Shown: positions 23,679-35,351 of the stretch, piece after piece
How positions within the stretch are numbered: the stretch's first letter is position 1
Layout: each line of letters begins with the position of its first letter
NCBI RefSeq assembly: GCF_009709555.1
Contig: NZ_WJBG01000127.1
Span: 214,642 to 278,641 of the forward strand
Source: Streptomyces blattellae
GTDB taxonomy: Bacteria > Actinomycetota > Actinomycetes > Streptomycetales > Streptomycetaceae
DNA length: 64,000 nucleotides
Direction: 5' to 3'
The notes under the pieces: model-generated
What the model was told of the DNA's origin: nothing
Seen by the model: only the letters and a program-made list of their open reading frames with translations
Database searches by the model: none
Program-made: the position numbers and the translations under genes

Positions 23679-25016
23679 TTACGCGAGGTACGCGAGACCG
23701 GGGTGGACTTGGGTGTAGCCGTCGACGAGTCTGCGGGCCACGTTCACGGAGTCGACGAGCGGATGCAGTGCGAAGGCCTTCACGGCCGTCGCACGGGAGC
23801 CGGACTCGGCCGCGGCGAGGACCTCGCGCTCGACCGCCTTGACCGAGCAGACGAGCCCGGTGGCGTGGTCGGGCAGCGGGTCGACGGCGACCGGGTGGGC
23901 ACCGTTGGCGTCGACGAGGCACGGAACCTCGATGACGGCATCGTTGTCAAGGACGGAGAGCGTGTGCTCGTTGCGCACGTTGAGGATCAGGGTGGTGCGC
24001 TCGTCGCGGGCGATCGCCCGCATCAGCGCGAGGGCGACCTTCTCGTAGCCGCCGGAGAGGTCGTCCGCGTCGCGCTCGCCGGCGCCCGCCGTCTCCCGGT
24101 TCTCCGCCATGTACGTCGCCTCGCGCTCGGCGCGGGTGCGGTCCCAGGCGAGCAGCGCCGCCGCGCTCGGGTCGCGCATCTGCTCGTAGAAGCGGGCCTG
24201 CTGGTCGCGCAGGAAGGCGCCGCGGGTCTGCTGGGCCTCCTGGTAGGCGCGGACGGCTTCGCGGTTGAAGTAGTAGTAGTGCAGGTACTCGTTCGGGACG
24301 GCGCCCAGGGACTGCAGCCAGTCGGGGCCGAAGAGCTTGCCCTCCTCGAAGGAGCCGAGCATGCCGGGGTCGGCAAGCAGGCGCGGCAGCTCGTCGCGGC
24401 CGGCGACGCGCAGGCCGCGCACCCAGCCGAGGTGGTTGAGGCCGACGTAGTCGATCCACGCCTCTCGCGGGTTCGCGCCGAGCACCCGGGCGATACGGCG
24501 GCCGAGGCCGACCGGCGAGTCGCAGATGCCGATGACCCGGCCCGCGAGATGGCGGGACATGGCCTCGGTGACCAGGCCGGCGGGGTTGGTGAAGTTGATG
24601 ACCCAGGCGTCGGGCGCGAGGCGGGCCACCCGCCGCGCGATGTCGACGGCGACGGGCACGGTCCGCAGGCCGTAGGCGATGCCGCCGGCGCCGACCGTCT
24701 CCTGGCCGAGGACGCCCTGCGCCAGGGCCACCCGCTCGTCGTTCGCGCGTCCTTCCAGGCCGCCGACGCGGATCGCGGAGAACACGAAGTCCGCGCCCCG
24801 CAGCGCCTCGTCGAGGTCGGTGGTGGCGCTCACCTCGGGAGCGTCGGGGACGCCGGCGGCCTGCTCGGCGAGCACGCGGGTCACGGCGTTCAGCCGGGTG
24901 GCGTCCAGGTCGTGCAGCACGACCCGGGTCACCCGGCCCTCGGCGCGGTCTTCGAGGAGCGCGCCGTACACGAGCGGCACGCGGAATCCGCCGCCGCCCA
25001 GAATGGTCAGCTTCAC
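23679..25016 (-). CDS. 6-phospho-beta-glucosidase / GH4 glycosidase
   Basis: 445 aa. NAD-dependent GH4 fold: KLTILGGGGFRVPLVYGAL (dinucleotide loop), then FVFSAIRVGGLEGR, WVINFTNPAGLVTEA and ICDSPVGLGRRIARVLG (metal-site Cys), VGLNHLGWVRGL (metal-site His) and AVPNEYLHYYYF. GH4 enzymes oxidise C3 transiently and need NAD+ and Mn2+. The family includes 6-phosphoglucosidases, but streptomycete members may act on non-phosphorylated sugars because the uptake system here is ABC-type and not PTS. First gene of the GH4-GH38-GH29 run. Confidence 0.88.
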   Translation of the reverse strand: MKLTILGGGGFRVPLVYGALLEDRAEGRVTRVVLHDLDATRLNAVTRVLAEQAAGVPDAPEVSATTDLDEALRGADFVFSAIRVGGLEGRANDERVALAQGVLGQETVGAGGIAYGLRTVPVAVDIARRVARLAPDAWVINFTNPAGLVTEAMSRHLAGRVIGICDSPVGLGRRIARVLGANPREAWIDYVGLNHLGWVRGLRVAGRDELPRLLADPGMLGSFEEGKLFGPDWLQSLGAVPNEYLHYYYFNREAVRAYQEAQQTRGAFLRDQQARFYEQMRDPSAAALLAWDRTRAEREATYMAENRETAGAGERDADDLSGGYEKVALALMRAIARDERTTLILNVRNEHTLSVLDNDAVIEVPCLVDANGAHPVAVDPLPDHATGLVCSVKAVEREVLAAAESGSRATAVKAFALHPLVDSVNVARRLVDGYTQVHPGLAYLA

Positions 25017-25350
25017 CGGCTTCCTCCAAGCGTGCCCTGGCGCTCAGGCCGGCGGGGAACCTCACGGAGCCGGTCATGGAACGGAGGTTCGGCCGTTGGG
25101 CGGGCATCTGCCCGCGTGCACGGGCGGGCTCCGCATAGTGCGTCGCGAGAACCAAGCACGCGCTGACTCCTTGCACTTGTGCCAAGAACCCGGGCTGGTT
25201 TCAGCCCGGCTGATGTTGATCGCGCAGGACTCGATCGCCTGCTGAGCGATCGAGCGGTGTGCGCCAGCAGTCTCCTTCGATTCCGAGGGATCTCAAGGAT
25301 CCGAAAAATCCGAGGGACCCGAAAGACCCGAGGGATCCAGGAGAGGGAAT
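25017..25350. other. Promoter-side intergenic region with hairpins and degenerate repeats
   Basis: No gene seen. It contains a hairpin (CCGGGCTG / CAGCCCGG near 25188-25208) and an array around 25284-25340 in which GGATCCGAAAAATCCGAG, GGACCCGAAAGACCCGAG and GGATCC follow each other. Likely the upstream control region of the GH4 operon. Confidence 0.5.
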
Positions 25351-26136
25351 TCAAGCTTGCCCCCTTCCTGCCAGTACCACCTCGACGCGGGCCTCCTCCA
25401 GGGAGGCCCGCGTCGCAGCGTCCACGGGCGCGTCCGTCACCACCATGTCCAGGTCCTCGGGACCGCATACCTTCGCCATGCCCGTGCCCGGGAACTTCGC
25501 CGAGTCGGCGAGCAGGACGACCTGGTCACTGGCCTTGATCATGGCGCGCTTGACCGGCACCTCGACGACCGTGGTGTCCATCACGTGCCCGCCCGGGCGC
25601 ACTCCACTGGTGCCGAGGAAGAGCCAGTCTGCGTGCAGCTGGCGCAGATTGTCCTCGGTGAGGAAGCCGACCAGGGAGCGGTACTCGCGGCGGACCATGC
25701 CGCCGAGCAGGACCAGCTCGATGCCCTCGTCGTCGGCGAGTTCCTCGTAGACCACCAGGTTGCTGGTGATCACCGTGAGCCGACGGCCGTGCAGCCGGCG
25801 GGCCAGGCGGTAGGCGGTGGTACCGATGTCGAGCAGCACCGACTGACCATCTTTGATCATCGCCGCCGCATGCTCGGCTATCGCGTCCTTCTCGGACACG
25901 CGCACCTCGGCGACCTCGGCGAAGGGCTGGTCGCCCTCCTCCGCCACGGCGCCGCCGTGCACCCGGGTGAGCAGGCCGTCCTCCTCAAGTTTCACCAGGT
26001 CACGGCGGATGGTGGCGGGGCTCACACCCAGCTGCTCGGAGAGATCGGTCACGGCCGCGGGACCGCCGGAGCGCAGGGCCCGCAGGATGAGTTGGTGTCG
26101 TCGTTCTGCCAGCACGCTGTGAACAGTACTCGTCAT
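25351..26136 (-). CDS. DeoR/GlpR family transcriptional regulator
   Basis: 261 aa. The ATG at 26136 is preferred to a TTG two codons upstream. N-terminal HTH is RRHQLILRALRSGG ... LSEQLGVSPATIRRDLVKLEEDG. The C-terminal DeoR sensor has LLDIGTTAYRLARRL, TVITSNLVVYEEL, VLLGGMVRREYRSLVG and VLLADSAKF. These proteins bind phosphorylated sugars and repress catabolic genes. The divergent gene encodes a PfkB kinase that could make the inducer. A TCGAAAA-N7-TTTTGA near-palindrome in the shared promoter is a candidate operator. Confidence 0.9.
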   Translation of the reverse strand: MTSTVHSVLAERRHQLILRALRSGGPAAVTDLSEQLGVSPATIRRDLVKLEEDGLLTRVHGGAVAEEGDQPFAEVAEVRVSEKDAIAEHAAAMIKDGQSVLLDIGTTAYRLARRLHGRRLTVITSNLVVYEELADDEGIELVLLGGMVRREYRSLVGFLTEDNLRQLHADWLFLGTSGVRPGGHVMDTTVVEVPVKRAMIKASDQVVLLADSAKFPGTGMAKVCGPEDLDMVVTDAPVDAATRASLEEARVEVVLAGRGQA

Positions 26137-26208
26137 CTTCAATCATTTCCATGCTCAGTTCTGCTGAGGTATTGACCAATGTCGCCGAGCGGCGCACGAT
26201 TCCGGTCA

Positions 26209-26228
26209 TCGAAAATGACGAGTTTTGA
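26209..26228. promoter_or_regulatory. Candidate DeoR operator
   Basis: TC(G)AAAA and TTTTGA arms are separated by 7 bp, 27 bp before the kinase start. Inverted symmetry is visible but no second copy was found, so the assignment is tentative. Confidence 0.35.
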
Positions 26229-26254
26229 CGAGCTCCCCACGAAGGGATGTGCGC

Positions 26255-27274
26255 GTGGACGACGACAGGCCCGATGTGCTGCTGACCGGGCTGCTCTTCT
26301 ACGACCTCGTCCTCACCGGGCTCGGGAAGCCGCCGACGCCGGGCGAGGAGATCTGGACCTCCGGCATGGGCTGCGGCCCGGGCGGCATCGCGAACCTCGC
26401 GGTGGCCGCCTCCCGGTTCGGCCTGAAGACCTCCCTGGCCGCGGTCTTCGGCGACGACTTCTACGGCGAGCACTGCCGTGACGTCCTCGCCGGCCAGGAA
26501 GGCGTCGACCTCTCGCTCTCCCGCACTGCGGACGGCTGGCACACCCCGGTCACCGTCTCCATCGCGCACGGTCACGACCGGGCCCTGGTCACCCACGGCC
26601 AGGTACCGCCGTACTCGCAGGACACGCTGATGGGCGACCCGCCCGAGGCACGCACCGCGCTGGTGCACATCGAGGCCGAGCCCCGCGCCTGGCTCGGCAA
26701 GGCCGCCGCGAACGGCACCCAGATCTACGCGGACGTCGGCTGGGACCCCACCCGGCAGTGGTCCACCGACCTCCTCGACCAGCTCTCCCTGTGCCACGCC
26801 TTCCTCCCCAACGAGACCGAGGCGATGGCCTACACCCGCACGGACAGCGCGGTGGCGGCGCTCGGCACGCTCACCGAACTGGTGCCGGTGGCCGTGGTCA
26901 CCCGTGGCGGCGACGGCGCGATCGCCGCCGACCAGACCACGGGCGAGTACGCGGAGGTTCCCGCCCTCGACATCGATGTCCTGGACGCGACCGGCGCCGG
27001 CGACGTGTTCGGCGCGAGCTTCGTCGCCGCCTCGCTCGGCGGCTGGCCGCTGGTGGAGCGGCTGAAGTTCGCGGTGCTGGCGTCCGGACTGTCGGTCCGG
27101 CACCGCACCGGAGCGCTGGCCGCCCCCGGCTGGTACGGCATCCACCAGTGGTGGCAGGCGCTCGACGACCCCGCCCTGCGGCGCTCTTACGGCTTCCTGG
27201 CCGACCGGATGCCGCAGGACCCCGGACCGCCGGTCCGGTACGCGCCGCTGACGCCCCCGAACTCCCCCCACTGA
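26255..27274 (+). CDS. PfkB family carbohydrate kinase
   Basis: 339 aa from GTG at 26255 (GAAGGGA 7 nt upstream). Ribokinase-fold signatures are GMGCGPGGIANLAVAASRFG (substrate-side Gly-rich motif) and the ATP-site/catalytic LDATGAGDVFGASFVAA with the general-base Asp. It phosphorylates an imported monosaccharide, perhaps fucose-, mannose- or galactose-derived given the neighbours. It heads a plus-strand operon continuing with a sugar ABC importer and GH2. Confidence 0.88.
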   Translation: MDDDRPDVLLTGLLFYDLVLTGLGKPPTPGEEIWTSGMGCGPGGIANLAVAASRFGLKTSLAAVFGDDFYGEHCRDVLAGQEGVDLSLSRTADGWHTPVTVSIAHGHDRALVTHGQVPPYSQDTLMGDPPEARTALVHIEAEPRAWLGKAAANGTQIYADVGWDPTRQWSTDLLDQLSLCHAFLPNETEAMAYTRTDSAVAALGTLTELVPVAVVTRGGDGAIAADQTTGEYAEVPALDIDVLDATGAGDVFGASFVAASLGGWPLVERLKFAVLASGLSVRHRTGALAAPGWYGIHQWWQALDDPALRRSYGFLADRMPQDPGPPVRYAPLTPPNSPH

Positions 27275-27363
27275 TCTGCCCTCATCTGCCCTGATCTCCC
27301 CTCATCCCCCTGGTACACGAAGATCCACGAAGATCCGTGAACACCCGAAAGGCGGTGGGAGCT

Positions 27364-28650
27364 GTGCGGCTCTCACGAAGAGGCCTGCTGCGCGCGGGCC
27401 TGGCCGGTACGGCCGCCACGGCACTCGGCGGCCTGGCGACCGGCTGTGCCGTTCCGACCGGTTCGACCGGCCGGAACATGGTGCTGTGGTACTGGAGCGG
27501 AGGCCTGAGCGACACCGTCGTGAAGAACGCCAAGGCCCGCTACGACAGCGCGGTCGACCTCCAGGCCATCCAGATCGGCGGCCAGTACCGCTCGAAGCTC
27601 ATCACCACCATCACCGGCCAGGCCCACATCCCCGACATCGCGGGGCTCAAGGGCGAGGACATGGCCTCCTACCTGCCGAACGCGGACCAGTTCATCGATC
27701 TGCGGACGCTGGGCGCGGAGAAGTACAAGAGCCGGTACCTGACCTGGAAGTGGGACCAGGGCATCGCCGACGACGGCACGATGGTCGGCTTCCCGATCGA
27801 CTGCGGTCCGGTGGCGCACTTCTACCAGTACCAGGTGTTCCGCCGGGCGGGACTGCCGTACGAACCCGACGACGTGTCGAAGGAGCTGAACACCTGGGAG
27901 AAGTTCTTCGACGCGGGCGAGCAGCTGGGCAGGCGGGTGTCGGGGGCGAAGCTGCTCACCGACGTCAACAGCGTCTACGACAACGTGGTCAACCAGGGCA
28001 GCAAGCGGTACGTCGACAAGGACCGCCACTTCATCGGCGACCAGGAGCATGTGCGCCGGGCGTGGGATCTCGCCGTGGAGGCCAAGCGGCGGGGGATCGT
28101 CTCGGACCTCGTCACCGGCACCCCGGACCAGCTGTCGGCCGTGCAGGACGGCAAGCTGCCGAGCCAGCTCGGCGCCTCCTGGGCCACGTTCGACCTGAAG
28201 AACGGCGTGCCGAAGACCGAGGGCAAGTGGCGGATCGCCCAGATGCCGGTACGGCCCTCCAACAACGGCGGCTCGTTCCTGTCGATCACCAAGGCGTGCC
28301 GGGAGCCCGAGCAGGCCTTCGAGATCATCGCCTGGATGCTCAACGCGGCCAACCAGGCGCAGGGGTACGTCGACGCGGGTCTGTTCCCGTCCACCCCGGC
28401 CTCGTTCGGCCTGAAGCAACTCCAGGAGCCGGACGACTTCTTCGGCGGCCAGGTCACCACGGACATCTTCGGTCCGGCCGCGGAGAGGATCACCGTCGCC
28501 TACAACAGCCCGTACGACACCGCCCTCGGGCAGCCCATCAAGGACGAGATCAAGAACGTCGGCGTCCTCGGCAAGGACCCCAAGAACGCATGGAGTGACG
28601 CCATGAGCAAGTGCCGGCGTATCGCGAAGCACCTGGGGGTGAGCTACTGA
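27364..28650 (+). CDS. Sugar ABC transporter substrate-binding lipoprotein
   Basis: 428 aa from GTG at 27364 (GGGAG 5 nt upstream); a GTG nine codons earlier lacks an RBS. Twin-arginine signal SRRGLLRAGLAGTAATALGG ends at lipobox LATGC with the lipidated Cys at 28. The mature part is a family 1 solute-binding protein (VLWYWSGGLSD, GLPYEPDDV, FFDAGEQL). It captures oligosaccharides at the membrane outer face for the two permeases that follow. Tat-dependent lipoproteins are common in streptomycetes. Confidence 0.9.
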   Translation: MRLSRRGLLRAGLAGTAATALGGLATGCAVPTGSTGRNMVLWYWSGGLSDTVVKNAKARYDSAVDLQAIQIGGQYRSKLITTITGQAHIPDIAGLKGEDMASYLPNADQFIDLRTLGAEKYKSRYLTWKWDQGIADDGTMVGFPIDCGPVAHFYQYQVFRRAGLPYEPDDVSKELNTWEKFFDAGEQLGRRVSGAKLLTDVNSVYDNVVNQGSKRYVDKDRHFIGDQEHVRRAWDLAVEAKRRGIVSDLVTGTPDQLSAVQDGKLPSQLGASWATFDLKNGVPKTEGKWRIAQMPVRPSNNGGSFLSITKACREPEQAFEIIAWMLNAANQAQGYVDAGLFPSTPASFGLKQLQEPDDFFGGQVTTDIFGPAAERITVAYNSPYDTALGQPIKDEIKNVGVLGKDPKNAWSDAMSKCRRIAKHLGVSY

Positions 28651-29600
28651 TGGCCGTCCTGGAGCAGACCCCGCCCGCTGTGGCGAAGCCCTCCCCCACC
28701 CAGCCCAAGAAGGGCTGGCGCAAGTACTGGCACCTCTACGCCGCGATCTCCCCCTTCTACCTGCTCTTCCTCGCCTTCGGCCTGTTCCCGGTGGGCTTCT
28801 CCCTCTACCTGTCCTTCCACCGCTGGGACGGCCTCGGCACGATGGAGTGGGCCGGGCTCTCGCAGTACCAGTACCTGCTGAGCGACACCGACTTCTGGAA
28901 CTCGATCGGCAACACGATCATCATCTGGGCGCTGGCCACCTTCCCCATGATCTTCCTGGCGATGGTCACCGCCGTGATGCTCAACTCGGCGGTCCGGTTC
29001 AAGAGCCTGTACCGCGTCGCGTACTTCCTGCCGAACGTCACCTCGGTCGTCGCGATCGCGATCGTCTTCGGCTCCATCTTCGCCACCAACAACGGCGTGG
29101 TGAACGCCGTCCTGCGGGGGGTGGGGCTCGACCAGGTGGCCTGGCTGAACACGCCGTGGGGCATCAAGGTCACCATCGCGGCGCTGATGACCTGGCAGTG
29201 GACCGGCTACAACGCCATCATCTTCCTCGCCGGACTCCAGACCATCCCGAGCGACCTGTACGAGGCCGCGCGCATGGACGGCGCGGGTCCCGTCCAGACC
29301 TTCTTCCGGATCACGCTGCCCCTGCTGCGGCCCACGCTGCTGTTCGTGCTCGTCGTCTCGACCGTCACCGGTCTGCAGAGCTTCTCCGAGCCGCAGGTGC
29401 TGCTCCAGACCACTACCAACGACTCGACGTTCGCGGGCGGTCCGGGCCACTCGGGCCAGACGATGGTCCTCTACTTCTTCCAGCAGACCTTCGACAACAA
29501 CGACTTCGGGTACGGAGCGGCGGTGGCGTGGGGCATCTTCCTCGTCGTCGTGCTCTTCTCGATCATCAACTGGCGCCTCGTGCAGCGCCGGGGCGAGTAG
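28650..29600 (+). CDS. Sugar ABC transporter permease (MalF type)
   Basis: 316 aa. ATG overlaps the previous TGA by 1 nt. Six membrane segments, starting at YLLFLAFGLFPVGFSLYLSF. The cytoplasmic EAA loop is LYEAARMDGAGPVQTFFRITLPLL, which docks the ATPase. No ATPase gene is in the cluster, as usual for streptomycete sugar importers that share the MsiK ATPase. Confidence 0.92.
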   Translation: MAVLEQTPPAVAKPSPTQPKKGWRKYWHLYAAISPFYLLFLAFGLFPVGFSLYLSFHRWDGLGTMEWAGLSQYQYLLSDTDFWNSIGNTIIIWALATFPMIFLAMVTAVMLNSAVRFKSLYRVAYFLPNVTSVVAIAIVFGSIFATNNGVVNAVLRGVGLDQVAWLNTPWGIKVTIAALMTWQWTGYNAIIFLAGLQTIPSDLYEAARMDGAGPVQTFFRITLPLLRPTLLFVLVVSTVTGLQSFSEPQVLLQTTTNDSTFAGGPGHSGQTMVLYFFQQTFDNNDFGYGAAVAWGIFLVVVLFSIINWRLVQRRGE

Positions 29601-29612
29601 GAGGGGCGCATC

Positions 29613-30448
29613 ATGCCATCCATCAAGGGGTCCCGCCGCAGGGCCATCGGGCTGCACCTCCCGCTGATCATCGGCACCGTGATCTCGGCCTTCCCGTTCT
29701 ACTGGGCCGTGATCATGTCGACGCACAGTTCGTCGGAGATCTTCTCGTACCCGCCGAAACTGCTGCCGGGCACGCACTTCCTGGAGAACGTCCGCAACCT
29801 CTTCGACGCCATCGACTTCTTCGGGTCGATGTGGAACTCGCTGCTGGTCGCGACGTCGGTGACCTTCCTGGTCCTGCTCTTCGACTCGCTGGCGGCCTTC
29901 GTCTTCGCCAAGTTCGAGTTCCCGGGCAAGGGACTGCTGTTCGGGATGCTGATGGTCATCTTCATGGTGCCCGCGCAGCTGTCGGTCATCCCGCAGTTCG
30001 TCGTCATGGCGCGGATCGGCTGGATCGGCTCGATGACCGCGCTGATCGTGCCGGCCGCGGCCAACGCCTTCGGCATCTTCTGGATGCGGCAGTACATGAA
30101 GACCGCCATCCACGACGAACTGCTCGACGCCTCCAAGCTCGACGGCGCGAACTTCCTGCGCCAGTACTGGCACGTGGCGCTGCCGGTGGTCCGGCCCGGC
30201 CTGGCCTTCCTCGGCATCTTCACCTTCATGGGCCAGTGGAACGACTTCGCCTGGCCCCTGATCGCCCTCACCAACCCCGACAACGTGACCCTCCAGGTCG
30301 CGCTGTCCCAGCTCAACGGCACCCACGGCACCACCGACTACGGCATCGTGATGACCGGCGCCCTGCTCGCCCTGATCCCGTTGCTGATCGTGTTCGCGAT
30401 CGGCGCCAAGCAGATCATCGGCGACCTCGCCAAGGGAGCCGTCCGCGG

Positions 30449-30452
<4 letters not shown>
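29613..30452 (+). CDS. Sugar ABC transporter permease (MalG type)
   Basis: 279 aa, six membrane segments. The EAA-like loop is LLDASKLDGANFLRQYWHVALP. It is 12 bp after the partner permease and overlaps the GH2 gene by 4 bp (ATGA), so import and cleavage are co-expressed. Confidence 0.92.
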
Positions 30453-33385
<2,933 letters not shown>

Positions 33386-33425
33386 CTCCCCGACTCCCCC
33401 AACACCTCCCCTTCCCCCCATCACT

Positions 33426-33467
33426 CCCGCCACCTTCCCCATCACCCCCGCCACCTTCCCCGTCACC
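33426..33467. repeat. Two 21-bp tandem repeats
   Basis: CCCGCCACCTTCCCC(A/G)TCAC occurs twice with a 21-bp period, in the pyrimidine-rich gap between the GH2 and phosphoesterase genes. One mismatch between copies. Confidence 0.75.
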
Positions 33468-33483
33468 CTGTCTCGGAGCCCAC

Positions 33484-35325
33484 GTGTGTACTTCGCATGA
33501 CCATGCCCAGGGCGAGGCCACGCAGGCCGGCGCCGGACGACGCAGTTTCCTCCGCGCCACCGCGCTGCTCGGTGCCGCCGCGACGGCCTCCGTCGCCGTC
33601 CCGGCAGCGGTCGCCGAGGCCGCGCCCGCCGACGACCTCACCGGCGACTGGCGGCCCGACCCGGACAGCCGGCGCTTCACGCTCGCCGTCATGCCGGACA
33701 CGCAGTACCTCTTCGACGGGCCGAGCATCGACAAGGCGCCGGTCGCGGCGTCCCTGCGCTATCTGCTGGAGCACGGCCGGGAGGAGAACACCGTCTTCCT
33801 GTCCCACCTCGGCGACCTCACCCAGAACGGCACCGAGCCCGAAGTCGCGGCGATCAGCGAGGCGTTCCGGCTCCTGGACCGGCGGGGCGTGGGCTACAGC
33901 GTCCTCGCCGGCAACCACGACGTGAAGTCGTCCACGACCGACCAGCGCGGGGCGACGCCGTATCTGGACGCCTTCGGGCCGGGGCGGTTCGAGGGCACGA
34001 GGACGTTCGGCGGCGCGTCCCCCGACGGCTACAACACCTTCCACCTCTTCGAGGCCGCCGGACGCGAGTGGATGGTGCTCGCGCTGGACTGGCGGCTGTC
34101 GGCGAAGGGGTACGCGTGGGCCGAGGAGGTGATGGCCGCGCACCCGAAGACGCCGGTCATCCTCACCACGCACGAGCTGGTCGTCGAGGACGACACGCTG
34201 TCGTCCTACGGGCAGCAGTTGTGGGACCGGCTGGTCGAGGACCACGACCAGATCTTCCTCACTCTCAACGGACACTACTGGCCGGCCGCCCGGGCAACCC
34301 GCAGGAACGCGGCGGGGCATGACGTACACCTGCACCTGACGAACTACCAGAACCGCTACTTCGGCGGCGCGGCGATGATCCGCCTGTACCGCTTCGACCT
34401 CGACCGGAACGTCATCGACGTGGAGACGGTCTCCCCGTGGATTCTGGGCCGGGCCGCGAAGGGGCTCAACGAGCTGGAGCGGCAGGAGATCGAACTCAGC
34501 GGTGACGCCGACCGGTTCACCGTCGACATCGACTTCGCCGGCCGCTTCTCCGGCTTCGATCCGGTGCCCGCGCGCCCGGCCCGGCCCGCGTCGCGCATGC
34601 TGATCCCGGGCACGGTGGCCTACTGGCGCTTCGAGGAGCCGGTGAGCGGAACGGTCCGGGACCTGTCCGGGCGCGGCAACGACCTCGCACTCGTCACGGT
34701 GGGCGGCGGCAGGCTGGGCTGGTCCGCCGACCACCATCCCGACCAGCCCGGCCACGGCAGCCTGGAGTTCCAGGGCTTCAAGTCCCCGCTGAAGGGCGCG
34801 TACCTGCGCACGGTCGACGGCGCTCCGCTCAACTCGGCGACTTTCGCCAACGGTTACACCATCGAGGCCTTCTACCGCCTCCCCGCCGACTGGGACCCGT
34901 CCCACAACGCCTGGTCGGGCCTGGTCAGCCGCACCGGCACGGGTGGCGCCGCCGGCAAGACAGCCGACGATCCGGACGAGCCGCTCGCCACGCTGTCCCT
35001 GTCGAACGACCGCGAGCCGCAGTGGGCGATGCGCCCGCTGAACCAGGAGGGCATCGCCACCAACTGGGGCCAGGAGACGCCGCTGGAGACCTGGTGGCAT
35101 CTCGCGGTCGTCAACGACGGCGAGCACACGACGATGTACGTCGAGGGCTGCCCGGTGGTCCGCAACCCGAAGGCTCCCGCGACGGGGATCAGCGCTGTCG
35201 GCCTGCCGTGGCTGCTCGGCGGCTACGAGTACGGCAGCAAGATCGACCAGATCCTGTACGGGCGCCTGGGCGACGTACGGATCGCCGAACGTGCCCTGCC
35301 CATCACGTCGTTCATGAACCACTGA
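33484..35325 (+). CDS. Exported metallophosphoesterase with C-terminal LamG/concanavalin-like domain
   Basis: 613 aa from GTG at 33484 (GGAG 6 nt upstream). Tat signal is GRRSFLRATALLGAAATASV (~18-37). The calcineurin-type phosphoesterase domain (~55-345) has VMPDTQYL, SHLGDLTQNG, LAGNHDVKS, LTTHELVV and LNGHYW. Residues ~370-610 form a LamG-like jelly roll (YWRFEEPVSGTVRDLSGRGN, YTIEAFYRLP). Exported folded via Tat, it may bind glycans and release phosphate from them or from phospholipids. It is followed by a PHP-type enzyme with its own Tat signal. Confidence 0.82.
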   Translation: MCTSHDHAQGEATQAGAGRRSFLRATALLGAAATASVAVPAAVAEAAPADDLTGDWRPDPDSRRFTLAVMPDTQYLFDGPSIDKAPVAASLRYLLEHGREENTVFLSHLGDLTQNGTEPEVAAISEAFRLLDRRGVGYSVLAGNHDVKSSTTDQRGATPYLDAFGPGRFEGTRTFGGASPDGYNTFHLFEAAGREWMVLALDWRLSAKGYAWAEEVMAAHPKTPVILTTHELVVEDDTLSSYGQQLWDRLVEDHDQIFLTLNGHYWPAARATRRNAAGHDVHLHLTNYQNRYFGGAAMIRLYRFDLDRNVIDVETVSPWILGRAAKGLNELERQEIELSGDADRFTVDIDFAGRFSGFDPVPARPARPASRMLIPGTVAYWRFEEPVSGTVRDLSGRGNDLALVTVGGGRLGWSADHHPDQPGHGSLEFQGFKSPLKGAYLRTVDGAPLNSATFANGYTIEAFYRLPADWDPSHNAWSGLVSRTGTGGAAGKTADDPDEPLATLSLSNDREPQWAMRPLNQEGIATNWGQETPLETWWHLAVVNDGEHTTMYVEGCPVVRNPKAPATGISAVGLPWLLGGYEYGSKIDQILYGRLGDVRIAERALPITSFMNH

Positions 35326-35351
35326 CGACTTCGCATCGAGAGGCATCGACC

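Noticed and set aside
20920..23718. 932-codon open frame on the plus strand opposite the GH38 mannosidase
   Set aside because: High-GC antisense shadow. The minus-strand protein has full GH38 motifs, while the plus frame has no domain and no RBS.
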